Assembly: GCA_964616145.1 (NCBI GenBank)
Contig: CAZTRD010000010.1
Span: forward strand, 1-31,268
Origin: JAQTNP01 sp964616145
GTDB taxonomy: Bacteria; Patescibacteriota; Minisyncoccia; Minisyncoccales; PEYH01
DNA: 31,268 bases
Direction of reading: 5' to 3'
In this document: positions 25,261 to 31,268 of the stretch, piece after piece
Numbering within the stretch: position 1 is the first letter of the stretch
Layout: every line of letters starts with the position of its first letter
Notes under the pieces: model-generated
What the model saw: the letters and a program-made list of their open reading frames with translations, nothing else
The model's database searches: none
What the model was told of the DNA's origin: nothing
Made by a program: the position numbers and the translations under genes

Positions 25261-26541
25261 TTAGATAGACTTCAGCCTAAAAGGGTAAAGATATTGAATA
25301 GTGGTTTCCATTAGGCGTGCTTTTGATTCCGTGGACAAATTAACTACTATGGCACTCTTTGGCGAATATGCTTTTATAAAATTACGGAGACCTAAGGGAA
25401 TAATTGCTTTTTTGATGCTTGATTTTACTTCAATCGGTACCATTTTTTCCCCTTCCAAAATTAAAAAATCAATTTCGCTGCCCTGCTTGGTCCGCCAAAA
25501 ACGGATTCTCTTAAAAGGGGTTAGGTAAAGCAAAATTTCTTTAAAAACCGCGTTTTCCAATACAAAACCGCTGTCGGGTCTTTCTTCCATTAGAGAAAAA
25601 TTCTCTAAGGCATAATTCCGTAAGCCAGAATCATTAAAATATATTTTGTTTTGTTTAATTATTTCCTGGCGAGAGTTTTTAAAAAAGGGAAGAAGAGGGG
25701 TAATTACAAAGGTATCCTCTAGGGCCTTTATATATCTTTCAATTGTTCCCCTATCTAAGCTTAAAGAATTAGAAAGTTCGCTTATGTTGATTAACTGACC
25801 GGTTTGTCCAGCTAAAAGCTTAACCAATTTTGAAAAACCAAGCCTATTTTTAATCTCTAAAAATCCAACGATATCCCTCTCAATGTATGAAGTGTAAAGT
25901 TCGGCTAAGGTTGCTTGTTTCTCTTCTTTAGTATTAGAAAGAACTACCCTGGGATAACCACCCCAAACAGCATATTCTTCAAAAAGCAAATTTAACTTTT
26001 TTTGAGATAAGGAAGAAACTTCTCTCCCCTCTTCTAAAACTTTAACTAAATTTTTGTTTTTTACTCTCAAAAACTCAAAAAATGAAAACGAGGATACATA
26101 AAATACCCGCTTCCTGCCGGTCAGAGATTCTTTAAATTGAGTTTTTAATTCTAGAGAAGAGGAGCCACTCAAAATTAATTTGACATTCAAATTAGCATCA
26201 TAAACGCCCTTGAAAAACCGCCCGCATTCCGGCACCCTCTGAGCTTCATCAACTATAAGATAAATTTTATCTCTATAGGATTTTTCCTTGAGGAATTCGA
26301 TAAGCTCGCTTTGGCTTTGAAAAAGCTCCCAGTCTTTTACAATATCTAAGTTAAAATACAGAATGTTATCTTGATTTATTTTCCGGTTATTGACTAATTC
26401 GTTTTCCAACATTCCTAAAAGCACTGTTTTGCCAACCTGTCTTGCGCCAACAATTAAGGTAATCTCTCTTTCATTAAGATGAGCTACTATTTCGGGAAAA
26501 ATCTCTCTTTCTATTAAATTTTTATTTTCTATTTTTAGCAT
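25261..26541 (-). CDS. AAA_14/DUF4143 ATPase
   Basis: A full-length 426-residue member. It has Walker A VGARQVGKT (31-39), Walker B IYLIVDEAQRV (near 93-103), the LTGRKRVFYVSSFSFFEFLR segment typical of the family, a winged-helix region (NISELSNSLSLDRGTIERYIKAL), and a C-terminal DUF4143 domain with YFNDSGLRNYAL, FWRTKQGSEIDFLI and PIEVKSS (D and ExK residues of a PD-(D/E)XK-like fold). Function in the cell is unknown; these proteins are numerous and often lie near mobile or defence genes. Two such genes in tandem, one truncated, indicate local duplication or replacement. Confidence 0.92.
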   Translation of the reverse strand: MLKIENKNLIEREIFPEIVAHLNEREITLIVGARQVGKTVLLGMLENELVNNRKINQDNILYFNLDIVKDWELFQSQSELIEFLKEKSYRDKIYLIVDEAQRVPECGRFFKGVYDANLNVKLILSGSSSLELKTQFKESLTGRKRVFYVSSFSFFEFLRVKNKNLVKVLEEGREVSSLSQKKLNLLFEEYAVWGGYPRVVLSNTKEEKQATLAELYTSYIERDIVGFLEIKNRLGFSKLVKLLAGQTGQLINISELSNSLSLDRGTIERYIKALEDTFVITPLLPFFKNSRQEIIKQNKIYFNDSGLRNYALENFSLMEERPDSGFVLENAVFKEILLYLTPFKRIRFWRTKQGSEIDFLILEGEKMVPIEVKSSIKKAIIPLGLRNFIKAYSPKSAIVVNLSTESKARLMETTIQYLYPFRLKSI

Positions 26542-26637
26542 ACATACCTATTTTAGCATTACTATTTTAGGTGTCAACAAACAACGCTACTTGAAGGACG
26601 GAATAATTATATCAGATGGGGCGGATTTGCAGTCGGA

Positions 26638-26889
26638 CTATTTATATATACCCTGGCGGTGACCGATCCGAATTACCAAAATCATTAAAATTTTATGGGA
26701 AACCTCGTATAAAATCCTATAATCGCCCACTCTTAAAGAATAACAACTCTTTAAATCACCGCTTAATCTTTTGCCAAGAAAAGGATTTTTTTGCAGATCA
26801 TACATGGCTGCCCAAATATGCGGGCGATATTTAAAATCTATCTTATTCAAATCTTTTTGCGCTATTCTGGAAATTTCTACTTTATACAT
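26638..26889 (-). CDS. RelE/ParE-family mRNA interferase toxin
   Basis: 83 residues with the family pattern: VEISRIAQKDLNKID at the start, KNPFLGKRLSGDLKSCYSLRVGDYRILYEV in the centre and IRIGHRQGIYK at the C-terminus. The central Arg residues and the terminal His-Arg-x-x-x-Tyr are positions linked to ribosome-dependent mRNA cleavage in RelE. It lies 3 nt after the antitoxin gene, so translation is coupled. The length is typical and complete. Confidence 0.9.
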   Translation of the reverse strand: MYKVEISRIAQKDLNKIDFKYRPHIWAAMYDLQKNPFLGKRLSGDLKSCYSLRVGDYRILYEVSHKILMILVIRIGHRQGIYK

Positions 26890-26892
26890 GTT

Positions 26893-27210
26893 TTATACAC
26901 GCCTTGGTCTTTTGCTTACTTTTTTCTGTAATACAAAACCTTCTTTTAAAAGTAAATTTTCTAAAGAAATAGTTTTGCCTTTCTTATAATCATCTCTTGC
27001 CTTTTCTATGTCTTTTTTCCAGTTTGGGAAAATATTCATTACTTCCAGGGTCTCCTGCCAAGATTCAAAATCCCGAGCAGACATTATAACTGCTTTTGGT
27101 CTACCCGAGTCAGTTAAAGTGTAAAACACTGATGGTCTTTGCACTTCTTTGGCAAGTTGAAAAATCTTTTTCCTTGCTTCTGAAATTGGGATAGTGGTTT
27201 TTGTGCTCAT
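26893..27210 (-). CDS. Phd/YefM-type antitoxin
   Basis: 105 residues from ATG at 27210, MSTKTTIPISEARKKIFQLA, followed by VFYTLTDSGRPKAVIMSARDFESW, the Phd/YefM DNA-binding fold. A charged, probably disordered C-terminus (about 65-105) would wrap the RelE toxin. An in-frame ATG at 27240 lies upstream of the predicted transcription start, so I chose 27210. The antitoxin precedes the toxin, as usual. The palindrome at 27231-27250 overlaps the promoter -10 and is the likely autoregulatory operator. Confidence 0.9.
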   Translation of the reverse strand: MSTKTTIPISEARKKIFQLAKEVQRPSVFYTLTDSGRPKAVIMSARDFESWQETLEVMNIFPNWKKDIEKARDDYKKGKTISLENLLLKEGFVLQKKVSKRPRRV

Positions 27211-27230
27211 ATATTTATTAAGGTTATTAT

Positions 27231-27265
27231 ATGTACACAATAGCGTACATTATATAACATGTCAA
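27231..27265 (-). promoter_or_regulatory. Promoter and operator of the Phd-RelE operon
   Basis: TTGACA (27260-27265), 17-nt spacer, TATTGT (27237-27242). ATGTAC (27231-27236) and GTACAT (27245-27250) form an inverted repeat around the -10, as expected for binding of a Phd/YefM dimer. The remainder up to 27526 shows no gene. Confidence 0.6.
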
Positions 27266-27526
27266 GCGCATGTACTGATCCATATATTCATACCTAAGAG
27301 CTTAAAAGATAAATCGTACCAAATCTGTTTTCTCTATCCACCTATAAGTGTAAGTTTCCAAGATAAATCAAGGGTAAATTCAAAACGTTTTATCGCCGAA
27401 TCCTTTATGGTATCGTTTTTTTATTCTAAGATCTCCTTAAATCTACTAACTAATATTTCGTATCTGTTCTGCTTCACATATTTCTCTATTTTTCAGCAAT
27501 CTCAAAAAAAGATTAAAAAACATCTT

Positions 27527-27997
27527 TTAATATTCTCCATTCAAAAGCCTTTCAAATGCTTCAAGATTACCCATGGCATCATGTACCGGATTATGATCAT
27601 GAGGCGTAATCCGTAGCTTCTTCCAAGAAGAAGCATCTGTAAAATCTTGTTTCAGTCCAGAATAGAAATCCCCTATCCTTCTGGCTGAATGACCAAAAGG
27701 ATTTCTCCCTATTGTCTTCCAAAAACCATCGTTAATCCATTGCCAATCAAAAGCAGGATTATCACTGATAAACAAAGGTTTTTGATTGTTTGTAATCTGT
27801 AAAATCCATCGTTCAAAGTTTTCAAAGACTTCTTTTTCATTGACTACTTTGTTAGTACCCTTTTCTACCAATATTCCATGAAAAGTAGCTCTTGAGTGAT
27901 AGGCAACAGCGCCGAATTCTGTTAGTATTCCGGTACTAGGAGATTTGCCATTAGCTTCACAATCTACAAAAATTAAATTTTTAATGTCTGTTTTCAA
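27527..27997 (-). CDS. DEDDh-type 3'-5' exonuclease-like protein
   Basis: 156 residues with an RNase H-like exonuclease pattern: FVDCEANGKSP (DxE of motif I), LFISDNPAFDWQW (motif II Asp), and HNPVHDAMGNLEAF (His and Asp of motif III). It is shorter than DnaQ, and the substrate is unknown: single-stranded DNA or RNA. The start is TTG at 27997 because the only internal Met is near the C-terminus. No Shine-Dalgarno is present. It stands alone between two toxin-antitoxin modules, so a defence or repair role is possible but unsupported. Confidence 0.8.
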   Translation of the reverse strand: MKTDIKNLIFVDCEANGKSPSTGILTEFGAVAYHSRATFHGILVEKGTNKVVNEKEVFENFERWILQITNNQKPLFISDNPAFDWQWINDGFWKTIGRNPFGHSARRIGDFYSGLKQDFTDASSWKKLRITPHDHNPVHDAMGNLEAFERLLNGEY

Positions 27998-28068
27998 TTA
28001 TTTTGAATTAAGTTTTAGGCAAAAAGATCAAAATCATTAGAGATACGTTTTGCAGTCATTTTAAGCAT

Positions 28069-28094
28069 ATTACTTCCGCTTTTTAGGAAGTAAT
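28069..28094. other. Inverted repeat after abiEii
   Basis: ATTACTTCC and GGAAGTAAT form a 9-bp stem around eight bases, 4 nt past the AbiEii-like stop codon. There is no T-run, so a weak terminator at best. Confidence 0.4.
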
Positions 28095-28098
28095 CCGC

Positions 28099-28929
28099 TC
28101 AAAACGAGCTTTCTTCTATTTTTTTAGTTATAATATTTTTAAAATTATTACTAAAATTCTTAACGAAATTATTATCTCTAATAAGGGGTTCTAAATCTAG
28201 CTGGATGCTTTTTTTATCAACTTTCTGTATAATTTTTAATAATTCCTCTTTTAAAATAGAATTTTTAAGTTCCGGAAAACAGTTAAGGTTAGGCTTAATA
28301 TTCTGGTCTAAGTACCAAAATAGATCAAAATAGTCCCTTCCTTTCACATGGATTAGAACGTTTTTATCCTTGTCAGTCTTACGCCATTGTCTGTATAATA
28401 CTGCTCTAATTTTGGTAGACATAAGGGTGCTTAAATCAAAGGTTTTCACCAGAATAGACTTATTATATTTAAAAAGAGGTTTAAATTCCATTTTATAATC
28501 AGAACAAAAATTAAAACCAGTAAAAATTTCTAATTTCAACAACAGATTATCAGTCTCGTCAGAACTAGATAAAGACAATTCTTTCAATATTGGAAAAAGT
28601 AGATTAATTCTGAATTTTTGAGATTTAAAATTAACTTTTAAATCGGTATTTTTCTCAAAATATGTTTTAAGATCTTTAATAAGCTGATCTTTATCAACAT
28701 TCTTTTTTAAATCTACAAAATCTAAATCTTCAGACAGTCTTGGCAATCCAAAACAATGCGATAAACAAGATCCTCCGTAAAAAACAAGATTACTATACTC
28801 TGGATGAGAATATATGAAATCTAAAACAAAAACCTGAAGATATTCTTTTAATATATTCCTTCTAAATAATTTATTATCCGAATCTGTTTCTTCTATTATT
28901 TTTTTTAAAATTTCTTCAGTTAACTTCAT
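28099..28929 (-). CDS. AbiEii-family nucleotidyltransferase toxin
   Basis: 276 residues. The nucleotidyltransferase signature is intact: FYGGSCLSHCFGLPRLSEDLDF (GGS at 52-54, D68 and D70), and LLKLEI later supplies the usual third motif region. The C-terminal half has KIRAVLYRQWRKTDKDK and KGRDYFDLFWYL, typical of AbiEii. Known AbiE toxins are nucleotidyltransferases (some modify tRNA) that arrest growth, and many defend against phage. The gene starts 1 nt after the stop of the AbiEi-like gene, forming a type IV toxin-antitoxin pair. Confidence 0.9.
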   Translation of the reverse strand: MKLTEEILKKIIEETDSDNKLFRRNILKEYLQVFVLDFIYSHPEYSNLVFYGGSCLSHCFGLPRLSEDLDFVDLKKNVDKDQLIKDLKTYFEKNTDLKVNFKSQKFRINLLFPILKELSLSSSDETDNLLLKLEIFTGFNFCSDYKMEFKPLFKYNKSILVKTFDLSTLMSTKIRAVLYRQWRKTDKDKNVLIHVKGRDYFDLFWYLDQNIKPNLNCFPELKNSILKEELLKIIQKVDKKSIQLDLEPLIRDNNFVKNFSNNFKNIITKKIEESSF

Positions 28930-28930
28930 A

Positions 28931-29578
28931 TTATTTAAAAAGCCATACGAAAATTTGTTTCATTTTTTTAGAACCTTCGATATTAATATAGTTTTTAAAT
29001 TCTAATATATCTTTAGAAGAAAATCCTTCAAGATTAAGCCTTAATTCTTTAATTGCGCTTATATCCATCAAAGAATTTTTTCTAAGGTACAGAAAATCAA
29101 ATAGCGCTTTGCTTTTACTAGCCTCTGCTATTGAATAATCTCCTTCTTTTTTAATAGAATATCCGCAGAATAATTCCTTTTTTATCTTATGGTATAAGAA
29201 TACCCCTAAATCATTACTAAAGCTTTTTGTTTTATTTTCAGTAATAGAAGTATAGTTTACAGGAATCTCTGTTAAAATATTATATCTATACAATACATAT
29301 TCTAAGCTTAAATATGAATGTGGATTGATATCATTAGCTAAAAATTCTATATAAGCGCTAAGCCTCTGATTTTTTCTGATATTTTCTATATATTCTCTAG
29401 TAACATAAAAACCTTTCTTTAGACGGATTATTTTGCCTGACTTAACGGCTCTAGCGAATAGAATTTTAAGATAAACTCTATTTTTTTCAATAGAGGAAAA
29501 AGTATCAAAACTAAATAGAGGAAATCTCTTTCCTAAACCTAGAATTTTCTGAATTTTAGAATTGTATTCGTTTCTCAT
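28931..29578 (-). CDS. AbiEi-family antitoxin/transcriptional regulator
   Basis: 215 residues. The N-terminal winged helix (about 20-65, ARAVKSGKIIRLKKGFYV) matches AbiEi regulators, followed by the family C-terminal domain with YLSLEYVLYRYNIL, YSIAEASKSKALFDFLYL and a helical end. AbiEi proteins repress their own operon by binding inverted repeats and counteract the AbiEii toxin. The start ATG lies inside a perfect 10-bp palindrome (29577-29601) that overlaps the -10, matching autoregulation. The predicted mRNA has almost no leader and no Shine-Dalgarno. Confidence 0.88.
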   Translation of the reverse strand: MRNEYNSKIQKILGLGKRFPLFSFDTFSSIEKNRVYLKILFARAVKSGKIIRLKKGFYVTREYIENIRKNQRLSAYIEFLANDINPHSYLSLEYVLYRYNILTEIPVNYTSITENKTKSFSNDLGVFLYHKIKKELFCGYSIKKEGDYSIAEASKSKALFDFLYLRKNSLMDISAIKELRLNLEGFSSKDILEFKNYINIEGSKKMKQIFVWLFK

Positions 29579-29601
29579 AGTATACTGTTATAGTATACTA
29601 T
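29577..29601. promoter_or_regulatory. AbiE operator: 10-bp palindrome over promoter and start codon
   Basis: ATAGTATACT (29577-29586) and AGTATACTAT (29592-29601) flank GTTAT. The TATACT -10 of the AbiE promoter is within one arm and the ATG within the other. AbiEi is the natural candidate binder. Confidence 0.75.
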
Positions 29602-29618
29602 CGAAAATGAACTGTCAA
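29592..29618 (-). promoter_or_regulatory. Promoter of the AbiE operon
   Basis: TTGACA (29613-29618), 15-nt spacer, TATACT (29592-29597), 13 nt before the ATG. Its -35 lies in one arm of a 10-bp inverted repeat shared with the divergent promoter. Confidence 0.65.
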
Positions 29619-29645
29619 CTGCTCTGACCTAAAAAATCGACGCAG

Positions 29646-29674
29646 TTGACATAGATATCTACGACGAATATAAT
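29646..29674 (+). promoter_or_regulatory. Consensus promoter of the coiled-coil gene; leaderless start predicted
   Basis: TTGACA (29646-29651), 17-nt spacer, TATAAT (29669-29674), then only 9 nt to the ATG at 29684. GCAGTTGACA (29642-29651) is the exact inverse complement of TGTCAACTGC (29613-29622) of the AbiE promoter. Confidence 0.8.
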
Positions 29675-29683
29675 AAGAACATT

Positions 29684-29974
29684 ATGGAAAAAGAGGATGT
29701 AAAAACAATAACGCGACATTTTGATGTTGTAGCAGAAGATCTAAAAGACAACATTAAAATATTAGCAGAACAAGTAGCTGCAAATACTGAGAAACTAGAG
29801 GAGCATGATCAGAGATTTGATAAAATAGATCAACGATTTGATGAAGTTAGTGCAGATTTAAATATCATCAAACTTGATATGGAAACAATGAAAAATGACC
29901 TAATACAAAAGGTTTCTCGTAATGAATTTTCTATCCTTGAAAAAAGAGTAAGTATGTTAGAAAGCAAAATATAG
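29684..29974 (+). CDS. Small coiled-coil protein (intact paralogue of the gene at 21655)
   Basis: 96 residues, MEKEDVKTITRHFDVVAEDL at the start, then heptads (EKLEEHDQRFDKIDQRF) and a LEKRVSMLESK end. Almost the whole chain should be coiled coil. It shares most of its sequence with the decayed gene at 21655. This family of small coiled-coil proteins is frequent in CPR genomes and its function is unknown. It has a consensus promoter, a nearly leaderless start and a terminator (30002-30023). It is divergent from the AbiE operon. Confidence 0.85.
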   Translation: MEKEDVKTITRHFDVVAEDLKDNIKILAEQVAANTEKLEEHDQRFDKIDQRFDEVSADLNIIKLDMETMKNDLIQKVSRNEFSILEKRVSMLESKI

Positions 29975-30001
29975 TTGATAAACAACATATTTCTTAACAC
30001 T

Positions 30002-30023
30002 AAAAAGCGCCTTCGCGCTTTTT
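30002..30023. terminator. Bidirectional terminator between the coiled-coil gene and 16S rRNA
   Basis: AAAAAGCGC-CTTC-GCGCTTTTT, a perfect 9-bp stem with A- and T-tracts at its ends. It would stop the plus-strand coiled-coil transcript and the minus-strand 16S transcript. Confidence 0.85.
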
Positions 30024-30096
30024 GTTTGTTGAGATAATCTTTCAGAGTTGTCCCAGAATGATCGAATGTTTAGATGATTCGATCAACATCTGTTAA

Positions 30097-30126
30097 GGTT
30101 GAAGATAGAATTCTCAATCTTCAACC
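30097..30126. other. Hairpin after the 16S 3' end (possible processing stem)
   Basis: GGTTGAAGAT and ATCTTCAACC form a perfect 10-bp stem with a 10-nt loop about 20 nt past the predicted 16S end. Another inverted repeat, GATCGAAT/ATTCGATC, lies at about 30060-30084. They may be rRNA processing sites or aid termination. Confidence 0.4.
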
Positions 30127-30144
30127 CAGTCAACCATTTAAAAA

Positions 30145-30275
30145 GAATGATTTAGTCTACGACCAGGTTCCCCTAGCCGTGCCTTGTTACGACTTACTCC
30201 CTCTCACTGAGCCTAGCTTGATTCCGCCTTGCGGCGGAGCTTGGGCTATTCCCAGCTCGCTTGAGTTGACGGGCG
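30145..30275 (-). rRNA. rrs: 16S rRNA, 3' exon (helices 44-45)
   Basis: The minus strand begins CGCCCGTCA (E. coli ~1400), runs through helix 44 to AAGTCGTAACAAGG and helix 45. The helix 45 stem ACGGCTAG/CTGGTCGT around GGGAAC is intact (30159-30180). After it comes AGAC and then TAAATCATTCTTTTT where GGATCACCTCCTT is expected: AUCA is kept but the CCUCC anti-Shine-Dalgarno core reads UUCUU. The 3' end is therefore only an estimate. Confidence 0.93.
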
Positions 30276-30342
30276 ATTGTCCTCTAGAAACATAGAGTTG
30301 ACGTTCCCACCCGACGTGCGGATTTCCCGCATCGGGCGAGTC

Positions 30343-30777
30343 CTAATGCATTCCCTGCTTTGATTTGAATATTTTCTTTAATCCATCCTCCTCTAAATGT
30401 TCATTTTTTTGAATCATTTTCATGATTTTACAGAAAATCTGAAAATCTTTTGATTTAGATGGAAATTTTAACTGGTTAGTTTTGAAAAATGGGATGATAA
30501 TATTTATCAAATCATCTCTCTTTCCTACTTCGTATCTGTAGCAATTTTGATGATTTGCTCTCTTATCTTTTTGTTCATAAATATTTCCGCATCCAAAGAA
30601 TTTTTGCAAAGAATATAGTATAGTTTTATCCTTTTCTATTAACTTTACGTAGAATTTAGGTTCGACTACTACTCTTCTTTTTCTTTTCTCTTTGGAATTT
30701 GGATCTTGAACATAGACAGTAAAGCTTCCTTCTCCGTCTACTAATCCAATTATGTAGTTTTTATTCAAACCAAGCAT
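30343..30777 (-). CDS. LAGLIDADG homing endonuclease within the 16S insertion
   Basis: 144 residues with a single LAGLIDADG motif, YIIGLVDGEGSF (8-19), containing the catalytic acidic residue, then the usual beta-sheet region (FYVKLIEKDKTILYSLQKFFG, a C-G-NIY turn, YRYEVGKRDDLINIIIPFF) and a C-terminal KSKDFQIFCKIMKMI helix. Single-motif enzymes act as homodimers and cut near-palindromic DNA sites, here expected to be the uninterrupted 16S gene. It lies wholly inside the insertion in the same direction as 16S. A TTGACC-N18-TATAAT promoter (30854-30883) lies upstream. No Shine-Dalgarno. Confidence 0.95.
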   Translation of the reverse strand: MLGLNKNYIIGLVDGEGSFTVYVQDPNSKEKRKRRVVVEPKFYVKLIEKDKTILYSLQKFFGCGNIYEQKDKRANHQNCYRYEVGKRDDLINIIIPFFKTNQLKFPSKSKDFQIFCKIMKMIQKNEHLEEDGLKKIFKSKQGMH

Positions 30778-30853
30778 AGGTAATTAGGAAGAATCCTTCT
30801 CTGTATAAACAGATACTATGATTCAGCTGACTTCTGACGCTGCGTCCAGTTTC

Positions 30854-30883
30854 ATTATACAACGTCAGATCTCCCTGGGTCAA
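30854..30883 (-). promoter_or_regulatory. Possible internal promoter for the homing endonuclease
   Basis: TTGACC (30878-30883), 18-nt spacer, TATAAT (30854-30859), about 76 nt before the ATG. It could allow expression apart from the rRNA transcript. Confidence 0.45.
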
Positions 30884-31123
30884 TATATCTACTTTTCCTA
30901 ACATCCCACATTAAGCTTTTGCATTGAATCTTCCCTAAGCTCACCGCCATTCGTAGGTCGATTAGCTTTTGTTTCTTTCGAAACTAATATGGGCTATTAT
31001 TTGGCATCGAATCCTTCACCTTTTTCTTCACAGAAAAAGATTATTCTAGCCTACTCTCCACACGGGTGGTGGAGGAAGAGATTTTAACTCTTTAGTAAAT
31101 ATATCTGCCAGGCGCATTTTTAG

Positions 31124-31268
31124 GTGAGTACAAGGACTAAGAACATATTCATCGCAATATAGCTGATTTGCGATTACTAGCGATTCCAGCTTCACGGGGT
31201 CGAGTTTCAGACCCCGATCCGAACTGAGACCGGTTTTGAAGGATTAGCTCCATCTTGCGATTTGGCAA
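31124..31268 (-). rRNA. rrs: 16S rRNA, exon upstream of the insertion (cut by window edge)
   Basis: Reads CGCAAGATGGAGC, then CTCAGTTCGGAT, GAAACTCGACCCCGTGAAG, GGAATCGCTAGTAATCGC and CCTTGTACTCAC, corresponding to E. coli ~1,255-1,399. The remainder of 16S lies beyond the window. Confidence 0.97.

Larger units (their letters stand above)
30276..31123 (-). other. ~848-nt intervening sequence (putative intron) in 16S rRNA at the decoding site
   Basis: Exon sequence CCTTGTACTCAC (ending 31124) is separated from CGCCCGTCA (starting 30275); joined they restore the conserved TTGTAC-CACCGCCCGTC region near E. coli 1399/1400. A one-base C ambiguity remains (848 nt either way). The insertion encodes a LAGLIDADG homing endonuclease. 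The 5' exon does not end in U at any boundary that restores the rRNA, and the insertion does not end in G (it ends AAT), so it does not show canonical group I ends, and I could not identify the P3-P7 core by eye. A strong hairpin lies near its 3' end (30310-30336). Confidence 0.9.

Noticed and set aside
30276..31123. Firm assignment of the 16S insertion as a group I intron
   Set aside because: LAGLIDADG enzymes are often in group I introns, but exon/intron ends are not U...G and I could not find the conserved core by eye, so the class is left open.
1..31268. Recoded UGA (as in Gracilibacteria/Absconditabacteria)
   Set aside because: Several genes end cleanly at TGA at expected lengths (for example the BaiN-type gene at 2802 and rlmE at 4046) and no conserved domain needs UGA read through.

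Overview
This window most likely comes from a member of the Patescibacteria/CPR, probably a Parcubacteria-like lineage. The evidence is an AT-rich genome of small genes with few Shine-Dalgarno motifs, a 16S rRNA gene interrupted by a LAGLIDADG-encoding insertion, separated rRNA genes, several small coiled-coil proteins of a kind common in these genomes, and very large Kelch/FN3 surface proteins. This is inference from family resemblance; no phylogeny was run. TGA and TAG both act as stops, so no stop-codon recoding is seen. A run of exactly 100 N (23991-24090) marks a scaffold gap of unknown length inside a repetitive gene.

Layout. The minus strand carries the 5' part of 23S rRNA at the left edge (1-1765) and the 3' part of 16S rRNA at the right edge (30145-31268). 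tRNA-Ala(UGC) and tRNA-Ile(GAU) lie between them. Read along the minus strand the order is 16S, tRNA-Ile, tRNA-Ala, 23S, the classical rrn operon order, but stretched over about 28 kb and filled with protein genes. Each dispersed RNA has its own promoter-like sequence (23S 1977-2004, tRNA-Ala 7486-7514, tRNA-Ile 9286-9314), and 16S is followed by its own terminator (30002-30023). The 16S gene has an ~848-nt insertion at the decoding site, and its 3' tail does not show the normal anti-Shine-Dalgarno sequence.

Between the RNA genes, 2-12 kb holds housekeeping and envelope genes: an MscS-related membrane protein, a BaiN/HI0933-type flavoprotein, the 23S methyltransferase RlmE, a DUF3800 protein, a degenerate nucleotidyltransferase, an L,D-transpeptidase/D,D-carboxypeptidase fusion split by a one-base frameshift, and a MacB-type ABC transporter. 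From 11.9 to 21.2 kb lies one 3,099-codon gene for a membrane-anchored six-bladed Kelch plus ~22-FN3 surface protein, directly upstream of the ABC transporter genes. From 21.2 to 24.5 kb there is a decayed coiled-coil gene, a reverse transcriptase, and a convergent gene for a second membrane-anchored repeat protein ending in a DUF1554-like domain. From 24.6 to 29.6 kb is a defence/toxin-antitoxin island: a DUF4143 remnant, an intact AAA/DUF4143 ATPase, a Phd-RelE module, a DEDDh exonuclease, and an AbiEi/AbiEii pair with a palindromic operator. A second coiled-coil paralogue and the 16S gene close the window.

Regulation. Several promoters fit TTGACA-N16/17-(TGn)TAGAAT or TATAAT. Several genes have the -10 only 7-13 nt before the start codon, which predicts leaderless or nearly leaderless mRNAs. 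This agrees with the weak Shine-Dalgarno use and the altered 16S tail.
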